46,635 nucleotides of DNA from Anaerolineales bacterium (GTDB lineage: Bacteria; Chloroflexota; Anaerolineae; Anaerolineales; Villigracilaceae): positions 1 to 46,635 of the forward strand of contig JALHUM010000119.1 in assembly GCA_022865905.1 (NCBI GenBank), read 5' to 3'. Both the position numbers and the translations under genes were made by a program. This document shows positions 18,340 through 24,779 of the stretch, piece by piece (position 1 is the first letter of the stretch; each line of letters opens with the position of its first letter). The notes under the pieces were generated by a model. It did no database searches. It saw nothing but the letters and a program-made list of their open reading frames with translations, and was not told the origin of the DNA.

Positions 18340-19288
18340 TGTTCACTGATGACTGATAACTGATTACTGGCAACTTCTCTGCTATTCTCAACTTGGTGCT
18401 GCGTGCACGCGGGTTCTGCTGGATTTCTTCGGCCGCCGGTTGGATTGGGCGGCGGGTGACTTCACGGATACTGGCTTTGTGCCCACAGGTGCAGATCGGC
18501 TGGCGGGGAGGGCAGATGCAATCCCGGCTCTCCTGGCGGTAGAATTGTTTTACGATGCGGTCTTCCAGCGAGTGGAAGGCGATGACCGCCAGCCGTCCGC
18601 CCGGCTCGAGAGCCTGCACGGCTTGCGGCAGGACGGCTTCGATGGACTTGAGTTCCTGGTTGACAGCGATGCGCAGGGCCTGGAAAGTTCGCGTGGCGGG
18701 ATGGATGCGACCGCGCTTCCCGCCGCTGGCTTTTACGATGATTTCGGCTAGCGCCTGGGTGCCGCTTACTGGTCGGGCGCGGACGATGGCCTGCGCTATG
18801 CGCCGAGCGGCGGGTTCCTCCCCGTAGCGGTAGATCACGCTGGCTAGCTCAACTTCGGGCAGGCCATTGACCAGCTCGGAGGCGGTGAGGGGGTTTGCCG
18901 GGTTGAAGCGCATATCGAGCGGGCCATCTGCCTGGAAGGAAAAGCCGCGCTCCGGCGTATCGAACGCCATCGAGGAGGCTCCCAAGTCGAGCAGGATGCC
19001 GTCTACAGGGGGCCAATCGAGGGCGGTCAGTTGATCGCCAAGGGTGGTGTACGAGGCCTGTATCAGACAGGCACGCTCTCCGAAGGGAGCGAGTCTCTGG
19101 CGGGCCAGTTCGAGCGCCTGGGGGTCCACATCCAGACCGAGCAACAGACCGTCGGGTGAGCTCGCGGCTAAAATCCCAGCTGCGTGCCCCCCCGCGCCGA
19201 GCGTCCCATCTACGTAACGCCCTCCGCTTTTCGGGTGCAAAGCGAGTATAATGTCATGGTAAAGGACAGGTTGGTGTGCTTCAGTCAT
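18332..19288 (-). CDS. rsmH: 16S rRNA (cytosine-1402-N4)-methyltransferase RsmH
   Basis: SAM-dependent methyltransferase of the 30S P site. Diagnostic motifs are HQPVLYHDIILAL, YVDGTLGAGGHAAGIL, DGILLDLGASSMAFDTPERGFSF, LAVIAFHSLEDRIVKQFYR and a CxC-type C-terminus. The last residues, PVISYQSSVNNE, are encoded by the 'actgatgactgataactg' repeat at 18338-18370, so the C-terminal tail appears to be built from repeat DNA. 318 aa is normal. It overlaps mraZ by 8 bases. Confidence 0.97.
   Translation of the reverse strand: MTEAHQPVLYHDIILALHPKSGGRYVDGTLGAGGHAAGILAASSPDGLLLGLDVDPQALELARQRLAPFGERACLIQASYTTLGDQLTALDWPPVDGILLDLGASSMAFDTPERGFSFQADGPLDMRFNPANPLTASELVNGLPEVELASVIYRYGEEPAARRIAQAIVRARPVSGTQALAEIIVKASGGKRGRIHPATRTFQALRIAVNQELKSIEAVLPQAVQALEPGGRLAVIAFHSLEDRIVKQFYRQESRDCICPPRQPICTCGHKASIREVTRRPIQPAAEEIQQNPRARSTKLRIAEKLPVISYQSSVNNE
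18338..18370. repeat. ACTGATAACTG-type repeat forming the rsmH 3' end
   Basis: The sequence gttcactgatgactgataactgattactgg resembles the insert in murC at 8628-8658. It overlaps the rsmH stop and the ftsL-like start codon region, so it supplies the RsmH tail and part of the translation junction. Confidence 0.55.
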
Positions 19289-19742
19289 TCTTATGGCTTG
19301 AGAGATCGAGAGTAGCCAGGCGTTGCGTGTTGGCCTCGGTATCCTGGATTTGAACGATCTGCTCGTTCCACAATTCCGGCGTCCAGATTTCGAAGTAATC
19401 GCCCTGGCCGACGACGAAGGCTTCGTTATTCAGGTCAATGAAAGCCCGCAGGCTTTGCGGTACCAGGATGCGCCCGAGCTTGTCGGCCTCGACCGAATAA
19501 GCCGTAGCCAGGATCTGGCGACGCAGCAAGCGGACTTTCGGATCTGCCAGGTTCATCGCATCCAGGCGTTGATAGACCTCTTCGAAGTAAGCAATTGTTG
19601 AAACCATCAAACAGCGGTCGAAGCCCTGGGTGATGAAAGCACCCCCTGCCAACAGATCTCGGAAGCGCGCCGGGATCGTGAGCCGACCTTTTTCGTCCAG
19701 CGAGTGTTGATATGTGCCCAGGAACTTTTGCAAGAGGAACAT
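19281..19742 (-). CDS. mraZ: Transcriptional regulator MraZ
   Basis: SpoVT-AbrB-fold regulator that autoregulates the dcw operon. The N-terminus MFLLQKFLGTYQHSLDEKGRLTIPARFR contains the conserved DxKGR block. A second copy of the fold has SVEADKLGRILVPQSLRAF. The ring-forming protein binds GTGG-type direct repeats upstream of its own gene, which are visible here. 153 aa is normal. It is the first gene of the operon. An AGGAG lies 12 bases before the ATG, rather distant, so initiation may be weak. Confidence 0.96.
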   Translation of the reverse strand: MFLLQKFLGTYQHSLDEKGRLTIPARFRDLLAGGAFITQGFDRCLMVSTIAYFEEVYQRLDAMNLADPKVRLLRRQILATAYSVEADKLGRILVPQSLRAFIDLNNEAFVVGQGDYFEIWTPELWNEQIVQIQDTEANTQRLATLDLSSHKND

Positions 19743-19756
19743 TAGTTCTAATATCT

Positions 19757-19779
19757 CCTAAAAAGCGGCGAACGCCGGG
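19757..19779 (-). promoter_or_regulatory. Small hairpin plus T-run in the mraZ leader
   Basis: On the minus strand CGGCGTTCGCCG is followed directly by CTTTTTAGG, between the MraZ boxes and the ribosome site. It resembles a very short intrinsic terminator and could attenuate the operon, but the stem is only about 4-5 bp. Confidence 0.3.
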
Positions 19780-19793
19780 AATGTTGGCGTCCT

Positions 19794-19817
19794 CCACAAT
19801 TTACCACTTTTATCCAC
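19794..19817 (-). promoter_or_regulatory. MraZ operator: three GTGG boxes at 10-bp spacing
   Basis: On the minus strand the sequence reads GTGGATAAAA GTGGTAAATT GTGGAG. The three GTGG cores lie exactly 10 bp apart, on one helix face, just after the predicted start site. This matches the known MraZ binding mode of repeated TGG-containing boxes in front of mraZ. Confidence 0.85.
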
Positions 19818-19827
19818 TTATGACCCT

Positions 19828-19856
19828 ATTGTAGCAAAAGTTTCCATAAAAATCAA
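19828..19856 (-). promoter_or_regulatory. Sigma70-type promoter of the dcw operon
   Basis: On the minus strand TTGATT (-35) and TACAAT (-10) are separated by 17 bases. The MraZ boxes begin about 10 bases downstream, so bound MraZ would sit on the start site. This is the only strong promoter found for the roughly 17-kb operon. Confidence 0.8.
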
Positions 19857-19883
19857 GTAGCAAATGTAGGTGTTAAGAGAATG

Positions 19884-19907
19884 TTAGCCGCCACCCCTGG
19901 CGGCTAA
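19884..19907. repeat. Perfect palindrome between mraZ and the methyltransferase gene
   Basis: TTAGCCGCCA and TGGCGGCTAA form a 10-bp perfect stem around CCCC. It lies between two divergent genes, where a terminator is not expected, and so fits the dispersed palindromes of this genome. A second perfect palindrome, GACAAGATG-C-CATCTTGTC, follows at 19934-19952. Confidence 0.65.
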
Positions 19908-19933
19908 GTGCTATAGCGCATGAACGCGTATGG

Positions 19934-19952
19934 GACAAGATGCCATCTTGTC
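19934..19952. repeat. Perfect 9-bp palindrome upstream of the methyltransferase start
   Basis: GACAAGATG and CATCTTGTC are separated by one base, 25 bases before the preferred ATG. It may be a dispersed repeat or an operator-like site. The track ORF extends through it, but the better ribosome site lies downstream of it. Confidence 0.55.
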
Positions 19953-19977
19953 TACGGCTGCGGCTGGAGGCCTCGCG

Positions 19978-20988
19978 ATGTCCCCTTTCCCTGGAATTTC
20001 CCTGCTTGCTTCTCAGGCCTGGAAAGATTACGAGCTGCTGGATAGCGGTGATGGTCAGAAACTGGAACGCTTCGGCGAATATATCTTCGTCCGCCCGGAG
20101 GTGCAGGCGTTGTGGCGTAAGTCCCTGCCAGCTGCGCGCTGGGAGGCAGCGCACGCGGTCTTCCAACCGACGGTGGAGGAGAGCGGCGGGCATTGGGAAT
20201 TCAAGAAACGAGTGCCCGAGAAATGGGAGATGGAGTATGCCCTGGACCTCACCCCCGGCCCCTCTCCTAGAAGGAGAGGGGGGTTGAGGTTTTATGCTAT
20301 GAACACGCCAGGCAGACATCTCGGTGTCTTCCCGGAAGGCGCGGCGCACTGGGATTGGATCAGCGTGTTGATTAGTAATACCGCCCATCACCACAAAAAA
20401 CACAGAGAGCACGGAGAAGAATTGAATGATCTCTCTGTGAACTCTGTGTACTCTGTGGTGAATGTTCTTAATCTCTTTGGCTACACCGGCCTGGCGACCC
20501 TAACGGCCGCGGCGGCCGGGGCGAAGGTCACGCACGTGGACGCCTCGAAGAAGGCCGTCGCCTGGGCGCACGAGAATGCGGCCCTCTCCGGCTTGCAGGA
20601 AAAGCCCGTTCGTTGGCTCGTGGACGACGCCCTGAAATTCGTCCAGCGCGAGGCGCGGCGGGGCGTGAAATATGATGGGATTTTGCTCGACCCGCCCAAG
20701 TTCGGGCGCGGGCCGAAGGGCGAGGTGTGGGAGGTGTACAAGTCCCTGCCGCTGCTGTTGCAGGCTTGCCGGTCAGTGCTGAGCGACCAGCCTCTGTTCG
20801 TAGTCGTGACGGTCTATGCCGTCAAGGCTTCGGCGGTGCATTTGTATTACGCGCTGGAAGAGATGGTAAAAGGATTTGGGGGCAAGCTGGATTGCGGAGA
20901 GCTGGTCATAGAGGAGAAGAGCGGTGGGAGGTTGCTTTCGCAGGCGGTGTATGCGAGGTGGGAAGCCCCAGACCCTAAAGGTCTCTAA
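19978..20988 (+). CDS. RlmI-like SAM-dependent methyltransferase with two in-frame repeat inserts
   Basis: Class I methyltransferase resembling the catalytic part of rRNA cytosine methyltransferases such as RlmI. SAM motif I is NLFGYTGLATLTAAAAGAKVTHVD and the catalytic motif IV is DGILLDPPKFGRG. Substrate is not certain. The ATG at 19978 has GGAGG 7 bases upstream and is preferred to the track start at 19930. Two segments have no place in the fold: DLTPGPSPRRRGGLRF (20247-20289, C-rich palindrome) and HHHKKHREHGEELNDLSVNSVYSVVN (20388-20463, 'cacagagagcacggag' palindrome). Both are inverted repeats, and both keep the frame. The C-terminal DPKGL is also repeat-derived, with the TAA inside a hairpin loop. 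Convergent with nagA. Confidence 0.85.
   Translation: MSPFPGISLLASQAWKDYELLDSGDGQKLERFGEYIFVRPEVQALWRKSLPAARWEAAHAVFQPTVEESGGHWEFKKRVPEKWEMEYALDLTPGPSPRRRGGLRFYAMNTPGRHLGVFPEGAAHWDWISVLISNTAHHHKKHREHGEELNDLSVNSVYSVVNVLNLFGYTGLATLTAAAAGAKVTHVDASKKAVAWAHENAALSGLQEKPVRWLVDDALKFVQREARRGVKYDGILLDPPKFGRGPKGEVWEVYKSLPLLLQACRSVLSDQPLFVVVTVYAVKASAVHLYYALEEMVKGFGGKLDCGELVIEEKSGGRLLSQAVYARWEAPDPKGL
20247..20289. repeat. C-rich palindrome inside the methyltransferase gene
   Basis: cctcacccccggcccctctcctagaaggagaggggggttgagg folds into a long hairpin (CCCCTCTCCT/AGGAGAGGGG core, CCTCA/TGAGG ends). It encodes LTPGPSPRRRGGL in frame. The same family is seen in ssnA (23513-23563), xdhD (39538-39575) and, altered, nagA (21109-21176). 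Confidence 0.8.
20388..20463. repeat. CACAGAG-type palindrome inside the methyltransferase gene
   Basis: The arms catcaccacaaaaaacacagag and ctctgtgtactctgtggtgaatg are inverted copies, and an inner cacggaga/tctctgtg pair adds to the stem. It encodes a highly charged, His-rich insert just before the SAM-binding loop. Related DNA is intergenic at 37504-37712 and similar in style at 28338-28410. Confidence 0.75.
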
Positions 20989-21001
20989 GACTTTTAGGGT
21001 C
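20971..21001. terminator. Bidirectional hairpin between convergent genes
   Basis: GACCCTAAAGGTCT-CTA-AGACTTTTAGGGTC forms a 14-bp stem (one G-T pair) with a 3-base loop. The methyltransferase stop codon TAA lies in the loop region, and the nagA stop follows a few bases later. Its symmetry suits a two-way transcription end. It may also be one of the dispersed palindromes. Confidence 0.65.
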
Positions 21002-21005
21002 CATG

Positions 21006-22199
21006 CTATTGGTAAACGATCTCTCCCCCCACAATTGTCATTTCCACTCGAAATTCCTCATCCATTACCACCACGTCCGCGTCATAGCTGGGTAGCAGGC
21101 GGCCTTTGGACTTCACCCCCGGCCCTTTTGCGAAGCACCCCTGTGGGATTCCTGGAAGGAAAGGGGAGTCAAGTGCGCGGGAAGGTACTTCGCTGGTGCA
21201 GATGGATGCTGCCGAGGGTGTCAAGCCGAGGCTGTGAATCAACGTTCGGAAACCGGTATCCAGAAACGCATAGGCTCCAGCCAGGTTGCCCTCCGGCGTG
21301 CGGCAGGTTTGGCCGTCCAGGATGACGGTGTAGCCTTCCCATTCATATTGTCCGGCAGGCAAACCGGCAAAGGGAGCGGAATCCGAAACCAAGCAAACAC
21401 CCTCTACACCTTTGGCATTGAGCAGGGCGCGCATCGCCCCGGCGTGTACGTGGTGGCCGTCGGCGATGAGTTGGGCGATGATCTGTGGGAAGGCTAGCAC
21501 AGCGCCAATCACGCCCGGCTCACGGTGATGGAATGGAGGCATGGCATTGAAGGTGTGCGTGGCGTGATCCAGGCCCAGGCGCACGGCCTCGGCGACCTGC
21601 TCGTAACTGGCGTCCGAGTGGCCGATGGAAGGGATGACGCCTTGCTCCAGGAGATAGGGGATCAATTTCAGGGAATCGCCCTCCTCGGGCGCAAGGGTGA
21701 TCATTTTGATGTGGCTTGCGGCGGCTTCTTGTAACTTGTCGAATTCTGCGCGGGTCAGCGGATGGCACCAGGCGGCGTTGGCCATGCCGGTGCGCTTTGG
21801 GGAGAGATGCGGGCCTTCGATGTGGATGCCCAGGCAGCGCGCCCCCGCGGGAGGTTTTTGCAAAATATCAGCCATCTCTCGTAAACGGGCGTAAACATCT
21901 TCCATTGGCAGGGTTATGGTGGTCGCCAGGAAGGAGGTCACGCCGTATCGCGGCAGCAGCCGGATGACATCAGCCAGGTCGCGGCTGAAGGCATCCTTGC
22001 CAAGCAAGCCGTGCGTGTGCAGGTCAATGAAGCCGGGGAAGGCTTTTCGCCCGGGTAGGCTCAGGCGGCGCGCCTGGCTTGGGATTGGCGCGCAGGCTTC
22101 AGGTCCGGCAGCGACGATTTTGTCCCCCTCGATGAGCAGCGTTCCATTTGGAAAAACCTGCCTGGGAGTGTAGAGTTCAAGTCCGGTCAAGGCCAGCAT
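21006..22199 (-). CDS. nagA: N-acetylglucosamine-6-phosphate deacetylase
   Basis: Amidohydrolase-fold enzyme releasing acetate from GlcNAc-6-P in amino-sugar recycling. The metal site begins GFIDLHTHGLLGKDAFS. Later landmarks are HIEGPHLSPKRTGMANAAW, IGHSDASYEQV and ATHTFNAMPPFHHREPGVIGAVL. The catalytic aspartate block is CLVSDSAPFAGLPAGQYEW. Near the C-terminus the sequence SRALDSPFLPGIPQGCFAKGPGVKSKGR interrupts the usual short link to GRLLPSYDADVVVMD. The DNA is a C-rich inverted repeat (21109-21176), another in-frame insert. 397 aa is close to normal. Monocistronic here, next to a cell-wall gene cluster. Confidence 0.93.
   Translation of the reverse strand: MLALTGLELYTPRQVFPNGTLLIEGDKIVAAGPEACAPIPSQARRLSLPGRKAFPGFIDLHTHGLLGKDAFSRDLADVIRLLPRYGVTSFLATTITLPMEDVYARLREMADILQKPPAGARCLGIHIEGPHLSPKRTGMANAAWCHPLTRAEFDKLQEAAASHIKMITLAPEEGDSLKLIPYLLEQGVIPSIGHSDASYEQVAEAVRLGLDHATHTFNAMPPFHHREPGVIGAVLAFPQIIAQLIADGHHVHAGAMRALLNAKGVEGVCLVSDSAPFAGLPAGQYEWEGYTVILDGQTCRTPEGNLAGAYAFLDTGFRTLIHSLGLTPSAASICTSEVPSRALDSPFLPGIPQGCFAKGPGVKSKGRLLPSYDADVVVMDEEFRVEMTIVGGEIVYQ
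21109..21176. repeat. C-rich repeat insert inside nagA
   Basis: acttcacccccggccctttt and aaggggagtcaagt are imperfect inverted arms around gcgaagcacccctgtgggattcctggaagg. The left arm matches the cctcacccccggcccc arm of the methyltransferase insert. The centre is different, as if one element were modified by another. Confidence 0.55.
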
Positions 22200-22242
22200 C
22201 AGATTGCTCCTTTGGCGAAATAACTGTTCTATCGTCGAACTT

Positions 22243-22248
22243 AGTATA
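22243..22248 (-). promoter_or_regulatory. Extended -10 upstream of nagA
   Basis: On the minus strand TGCTATACT is an extended -10 (TGn TATACT) about 45 bases before the nagA ATG. No good -35 is seen at 17 bases. Confidence 0.4.
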
Positions 22249-22326
22249 GCACGGCGACAAGCGAAAAATTGCTGGCCTTACTGCGGGATTGTACTTGGTC
22301 TCAATGGGAGCAAGTTCGTCGGGCAA

Positions 22327-22355
22327 TTGACATCCTCCTTCTTTTTTGCTACACT
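22327..22355 (+). promoter_or_regulatory. Strong sigma70-type promoter for ssnA
   Basis: TTGACA and TACACT are separated by exactly 17 bases. The predicted start lies near 22362, leaving a leader of about 100 bases that is filled with tagtctaattgtc/tctgatggtc-type repeats up to the ssnA ATG at 22465. No riboswitch-like fold was recognised in that leader. Confidence 0.75.
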
Positions 22356-22383
22356 ATAGGCAGGGTGTCAGACAACTTTAGTT

Positions 22384-22462
22384 AATCTGATGGTCACGTA
22401 GTCTAATTGTCAAATGGTCAGACTATGAGGCTATCAGACCAGTAGCCTATCCGACTACAAGA
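22384..22462. repeat. TCTGATGGTC / TAGTCTAATTGTC repeats in the ssnA leader
   Basis: Short related units (tctgatggtc, tagtctaattgtc, aatggtcagactatg, ctatcagacc) alternate in both orientations over about 80 bases. tagtctaattgtc is identical to a unit in the ftsA-ftsZ spacer near 3309. No ribosome site is evident before the ssnA ATG (gactacaagaccATG). Confidence 0.55.
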
Positions 22463-22464
22463 CC

Positions 22465-23877
22465 ATGCCTACCCTCCTCATCAAGCACGCCCACCTCGTC
22501 ACCATGGACGACCACCAGCAGGAGATTCCCGAGGGTGGTCTTTTCATTCGGGATGGCTTCATCGAGCAGGTTGGCCCAACGAGCGAGTTGCCCACCACTG
22601 CCGATGAAATCCTCGATTTACGCGGCCACATTGTTTTGCCTGGGCTGATCAACATCCACCACCACTACTACCAGACGCTGACGCGCGCTGTCCCGGCTGC
22701 CCAGGATGCCAACCTGTTCAACTGGCTGAAGACGCTCTATCCCATCTGGGCGCGCATGACGCCGGATGACATCTTTATCTCGACGCAGATGGCTCTATCC
22801 GAATTGGCCCTTTCCGGCTGCACGACCGCATCCGATCATCTTTACCTCTTTCCGAACGGCTCGCGCCTGGATGATGAGATTGCTGCCGCCAAAGAGACAG
22901 GCGTGCGTATCCAAGCCTCGCGCGGCTCCATGTCGCTGGGCGAATCGAAAGGTGGTCTTCCGCCCGATAGCGTGGTGGACAGTGAAGAGCACATTCTGAA
23001 GGACAGCCAGCGGCTGATCGAGGCCTACCACGACCCCAAGCCGGGTTCGTTCGTCCAGATCGTCCTGGCCCCCTGTTCGCCCTTCTCGGTGACCGGCGAG
23101 CTGATGCGCGAATCGGCGAAACTGGCGCGCGAATATGGCGTCCATCTGCACACGCACCTGGCCGAGACAGAAGACGAGGAAGCCTTCTGCCTGCAAAAGT
23201 TCGGCCACCGCCCGGTGGGTTACATGCAGGCTGTGGATTGGGTGGGGGAAGATGTCTGGTTCGCCCACGCTGTTTACGTGAACGAGGCCGAAGTCAAAAC
23301 ATTTGCAGAACACGGCTGCGGCGTGGCGCACTGTCCCACTTCCAATATGCGCCTAGCCTCCGGCATTGCCCCAATCCGCGAATATCTGGCTTTGGGTGTG
23401 AAGGTCGGTCTCGGCGTGGACGGCTCAGCCAGCAATGATAGTTCACACATGCTGGGTGAAGTCCGCCAGGCGATGCTACTGGCGCGGCTGAAGGAAGGAA
23501 TTACTGGTTTCTCCCTCACCCCTTCCCCTATCCCGAAATCGGGAGAGGGGTTAGGGGTGAGGGCGTTAATGACCGCCCGCGACGCCTTGCGTCTTGCCAC
23601 GCGCGGCGGGGCGGCGGTACTGGGACGGTCCGACATCGGCAGCCTCGAGGTTGGAAAATGCGCCGATTTCTTCGCCATCAATCTCAACTGTCTCGACTAC
23701 GCTGGCGCGCTGCACGACCCGCTCGCAGCGACGATCTTCTGCCAGCCGGTCAAGGTTGATTTCACGGTGGTTGGGGGAAAATTTGTGGTCAAAGACGGTC
23801 AATTAGTAACAATAGAGATTGGGAAATTAATCGAGAAACATAACAAGGCTGCCAAACAGCTGTTAGGAAACTTGTGA
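22465..23877 (+). CDS. SsnA / 8-oxoguanine deaminase-type amidohydrolase
   Basis: Zinc amidohydrolase of the guanine deaminase/AtzB/SsnA group, expected to deaminate an oxidised purine or related ring in the cytoplasm. Metal ligands are visible in GLINIHHHYYQTLTR, VHLHTHLAETEDEEAF and the Asp of LGVDGSASNDSSHML. The stretch DGFIEQVGPTSELPTTADEILDLRGHIVLPGL and LTRAVPAAQDANLFNWLKTLYPIW are like 8-oxoguanine deaminases. A C-rich palindrome (23513-23563) adds SLTPSPIPKSGEGLGVR in frame after ARLKEGITG. 470 aa is slightly long because of it. It opens the purine island, has its own promoter, and overlaps the next gene by 4 bases (GTGA). Guanine deaminase or hydroxy-triazine hydrolase activity cannot be ruled out. 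Confidence 0.85.
   Translation: MPTLLIKHAHLVTMDDHQQEIPEGGLFIRDGFIEQVGPTSELPTTADEILDLRGHIVLPGLINIHHHYYQTLTRAVPAAQDANLFNWLKTLYPIWARMTPDDIFISTQMALSELALSGCTTASDHLYLFPNGSRLDDEIAAAKETGVRIQASRGSMSLGESKGGLPPDSVVDSEEHILKDSQRLIEAYHDPKPGSFVQIVLAPCSPFSVTGELMRESAKLAREYGVHLHTHLAETEDEEAFCLQKFGHRPVGYMQAVDWVGEDVWFAHAVYVNEAEVKTFAEHGCGVAHCPTSNMRLASGIAPIREYLALGVKVGLGVDGSASNDSSHMLGEVRQAMLLARLKEGITGFSLTPSPIPKSGEGLGVRALMTARDALRLATRGGAAVLGRSDIGSLEVGKCADFFAINLNCLDYAGALHDPLAATIFCQPVKVDFTVVGGKFVVKDGQLVTIEIGKLIEKHNKAAKQLLGNL
23513..23563. repeat. C-rich palindrome inside ssnA
   Basis: CCCTCACCCCT...TCCCGA / TCGGGA...AGGGGTGAGGG folds into a stem of about 21 bp with an AA loop. It is in frame and encodes LTPSPIPKSGEGLGVR. 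It is the same family as the inserts in the methyltransferase and xdhD genes. Confidence 0.85.
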
Positions 23878-24350
23878 CCGATTCTCACGAAGCTCTCCTG
23901 AAACGATACCTGCAGCTCCCTGAGCGGCTGGAAGTTGCCATTGCTGGGTTGAGCAATTCCGAGTTGGATTTGACCAAAGGCGAGGGTTGGTCCATCCGGC
24001 AGTACGTGCATCACACCGTCGAAGGCAAGTTGATGTGGCAGATATTCTTGCGGGCTATCGCCGGGAGAGACGGCATCGAGTTCCCCATTGCCTGGTACTT
24101 CGACCTGACGCAGGAGGAATGGGCACAGCGTTGGACTTACGATAAGCACACCATCGAGCCGACTCTGGTGCTCTTCCGAAGCAGTACGCGTGCCCTTGTG
24201 GAGATGCTGCGGAAAATTCCTCCGGAAGCCTGGGAACACAACGGCCGCGTCACCTGACCGGGCGAGATCGAAGAAACTCGTTTGACTGTGCGCGACATCC
24301 TGCTTATCCACCTCCGCCACATGGATCAGCACACTGCTGACATCGGGTGA
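23874..24350 (+). pseudogene. DinB-like four-helix protein interrupted by TGA
   Basis: The frame starts at GTG overlapping the ssnA stop and reads MTDSHEALLKRYLQLPERLEVAIAGLSNSELDL. The spaced histidines (YVHHTVEGKLMW, later HLRHMDQHTADI) fit the DinB/YfiT metal-binding four-helix family. TGA at 24255-24257 interrupts the frame after WEHNGRVT. Family-like sequence continues in the same frame (PGEIEETRLTVRDILLIHLRHMDQH) to TGA at 24350. Related proteins often have V-T-W-P-G here, so TGG changed to TGA is the simplest reading. Sec is possible but there is no good hairpin after it. Function unknown, possibly a thiol-dependent transferase. Confidence 0.6.
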
Positions 24351-24383
24351 TCCTGGAGTTGCATCATCGCCGGACAGGATGCG

Positions 24384-24689
24384 ATGTCTGATATACTGGT
24401 ACAGATCATTTTCGGTTGGCCGGCGATCATCACCTCGCTGGCGCTTTCAGTTGCTGGTATCCTGTAGCGAAAACCGGTCATGCTGGTCATCGGCGCGGTG
24501 ATATGCGCACCGTTTGCCTGGTATTTGAGCGGTTACCCGGCCATCCGTTCAGCGGCCATTCTGCTGCCGTTTCTGACTGGCAGCGCGGCCTATGCCATCT
24601 ATAAGGATAAAACCAACCTTGCTTGGCTGCTGCTCTCACCGTTCATCCTCATCAGTGCCGGGCTGGCCTATATCGTTATCACGCAATAG
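24384..24689 (+). pseudogene. Small membrane protein gene interrupted by TAG
   Basis: One frame reads MSDILVQIIFGWPAIITSLALSVAGIL, then TAG at 24465-24467, then RKPVMLVIGAVICAPFAWYLSGYPAIRSAAILLPFLTGSAAYAIYKDKTNLAWLLLSPFILISAGLAYIVITQ. The two halves make a coherent protein of about 100 residues with three or four membrane segments, so the TAG looks like a point change in a once-intact gene. The shorter ORF from 24480 could still be translated. No family recognised. Confidence 0.55.
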
Positions 24690-24779
24690 AATCGCTCCGC
24701 AACTTCGACGAGGCGTATGATAACGTGATGCCTTCAATGCTAAAGCCTATTCTGTAGCTTTCCCTTTCTTGGAGCCTCC

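Noticed and set aside
24255-24257. TGA in the DinB-like gene as a second selenocysteine codon
   Set aside because: The context VT-x-PGE looks like a Trp position, no redox partner residue is near, and only a weak 4-bp stem without an early loop G follows.
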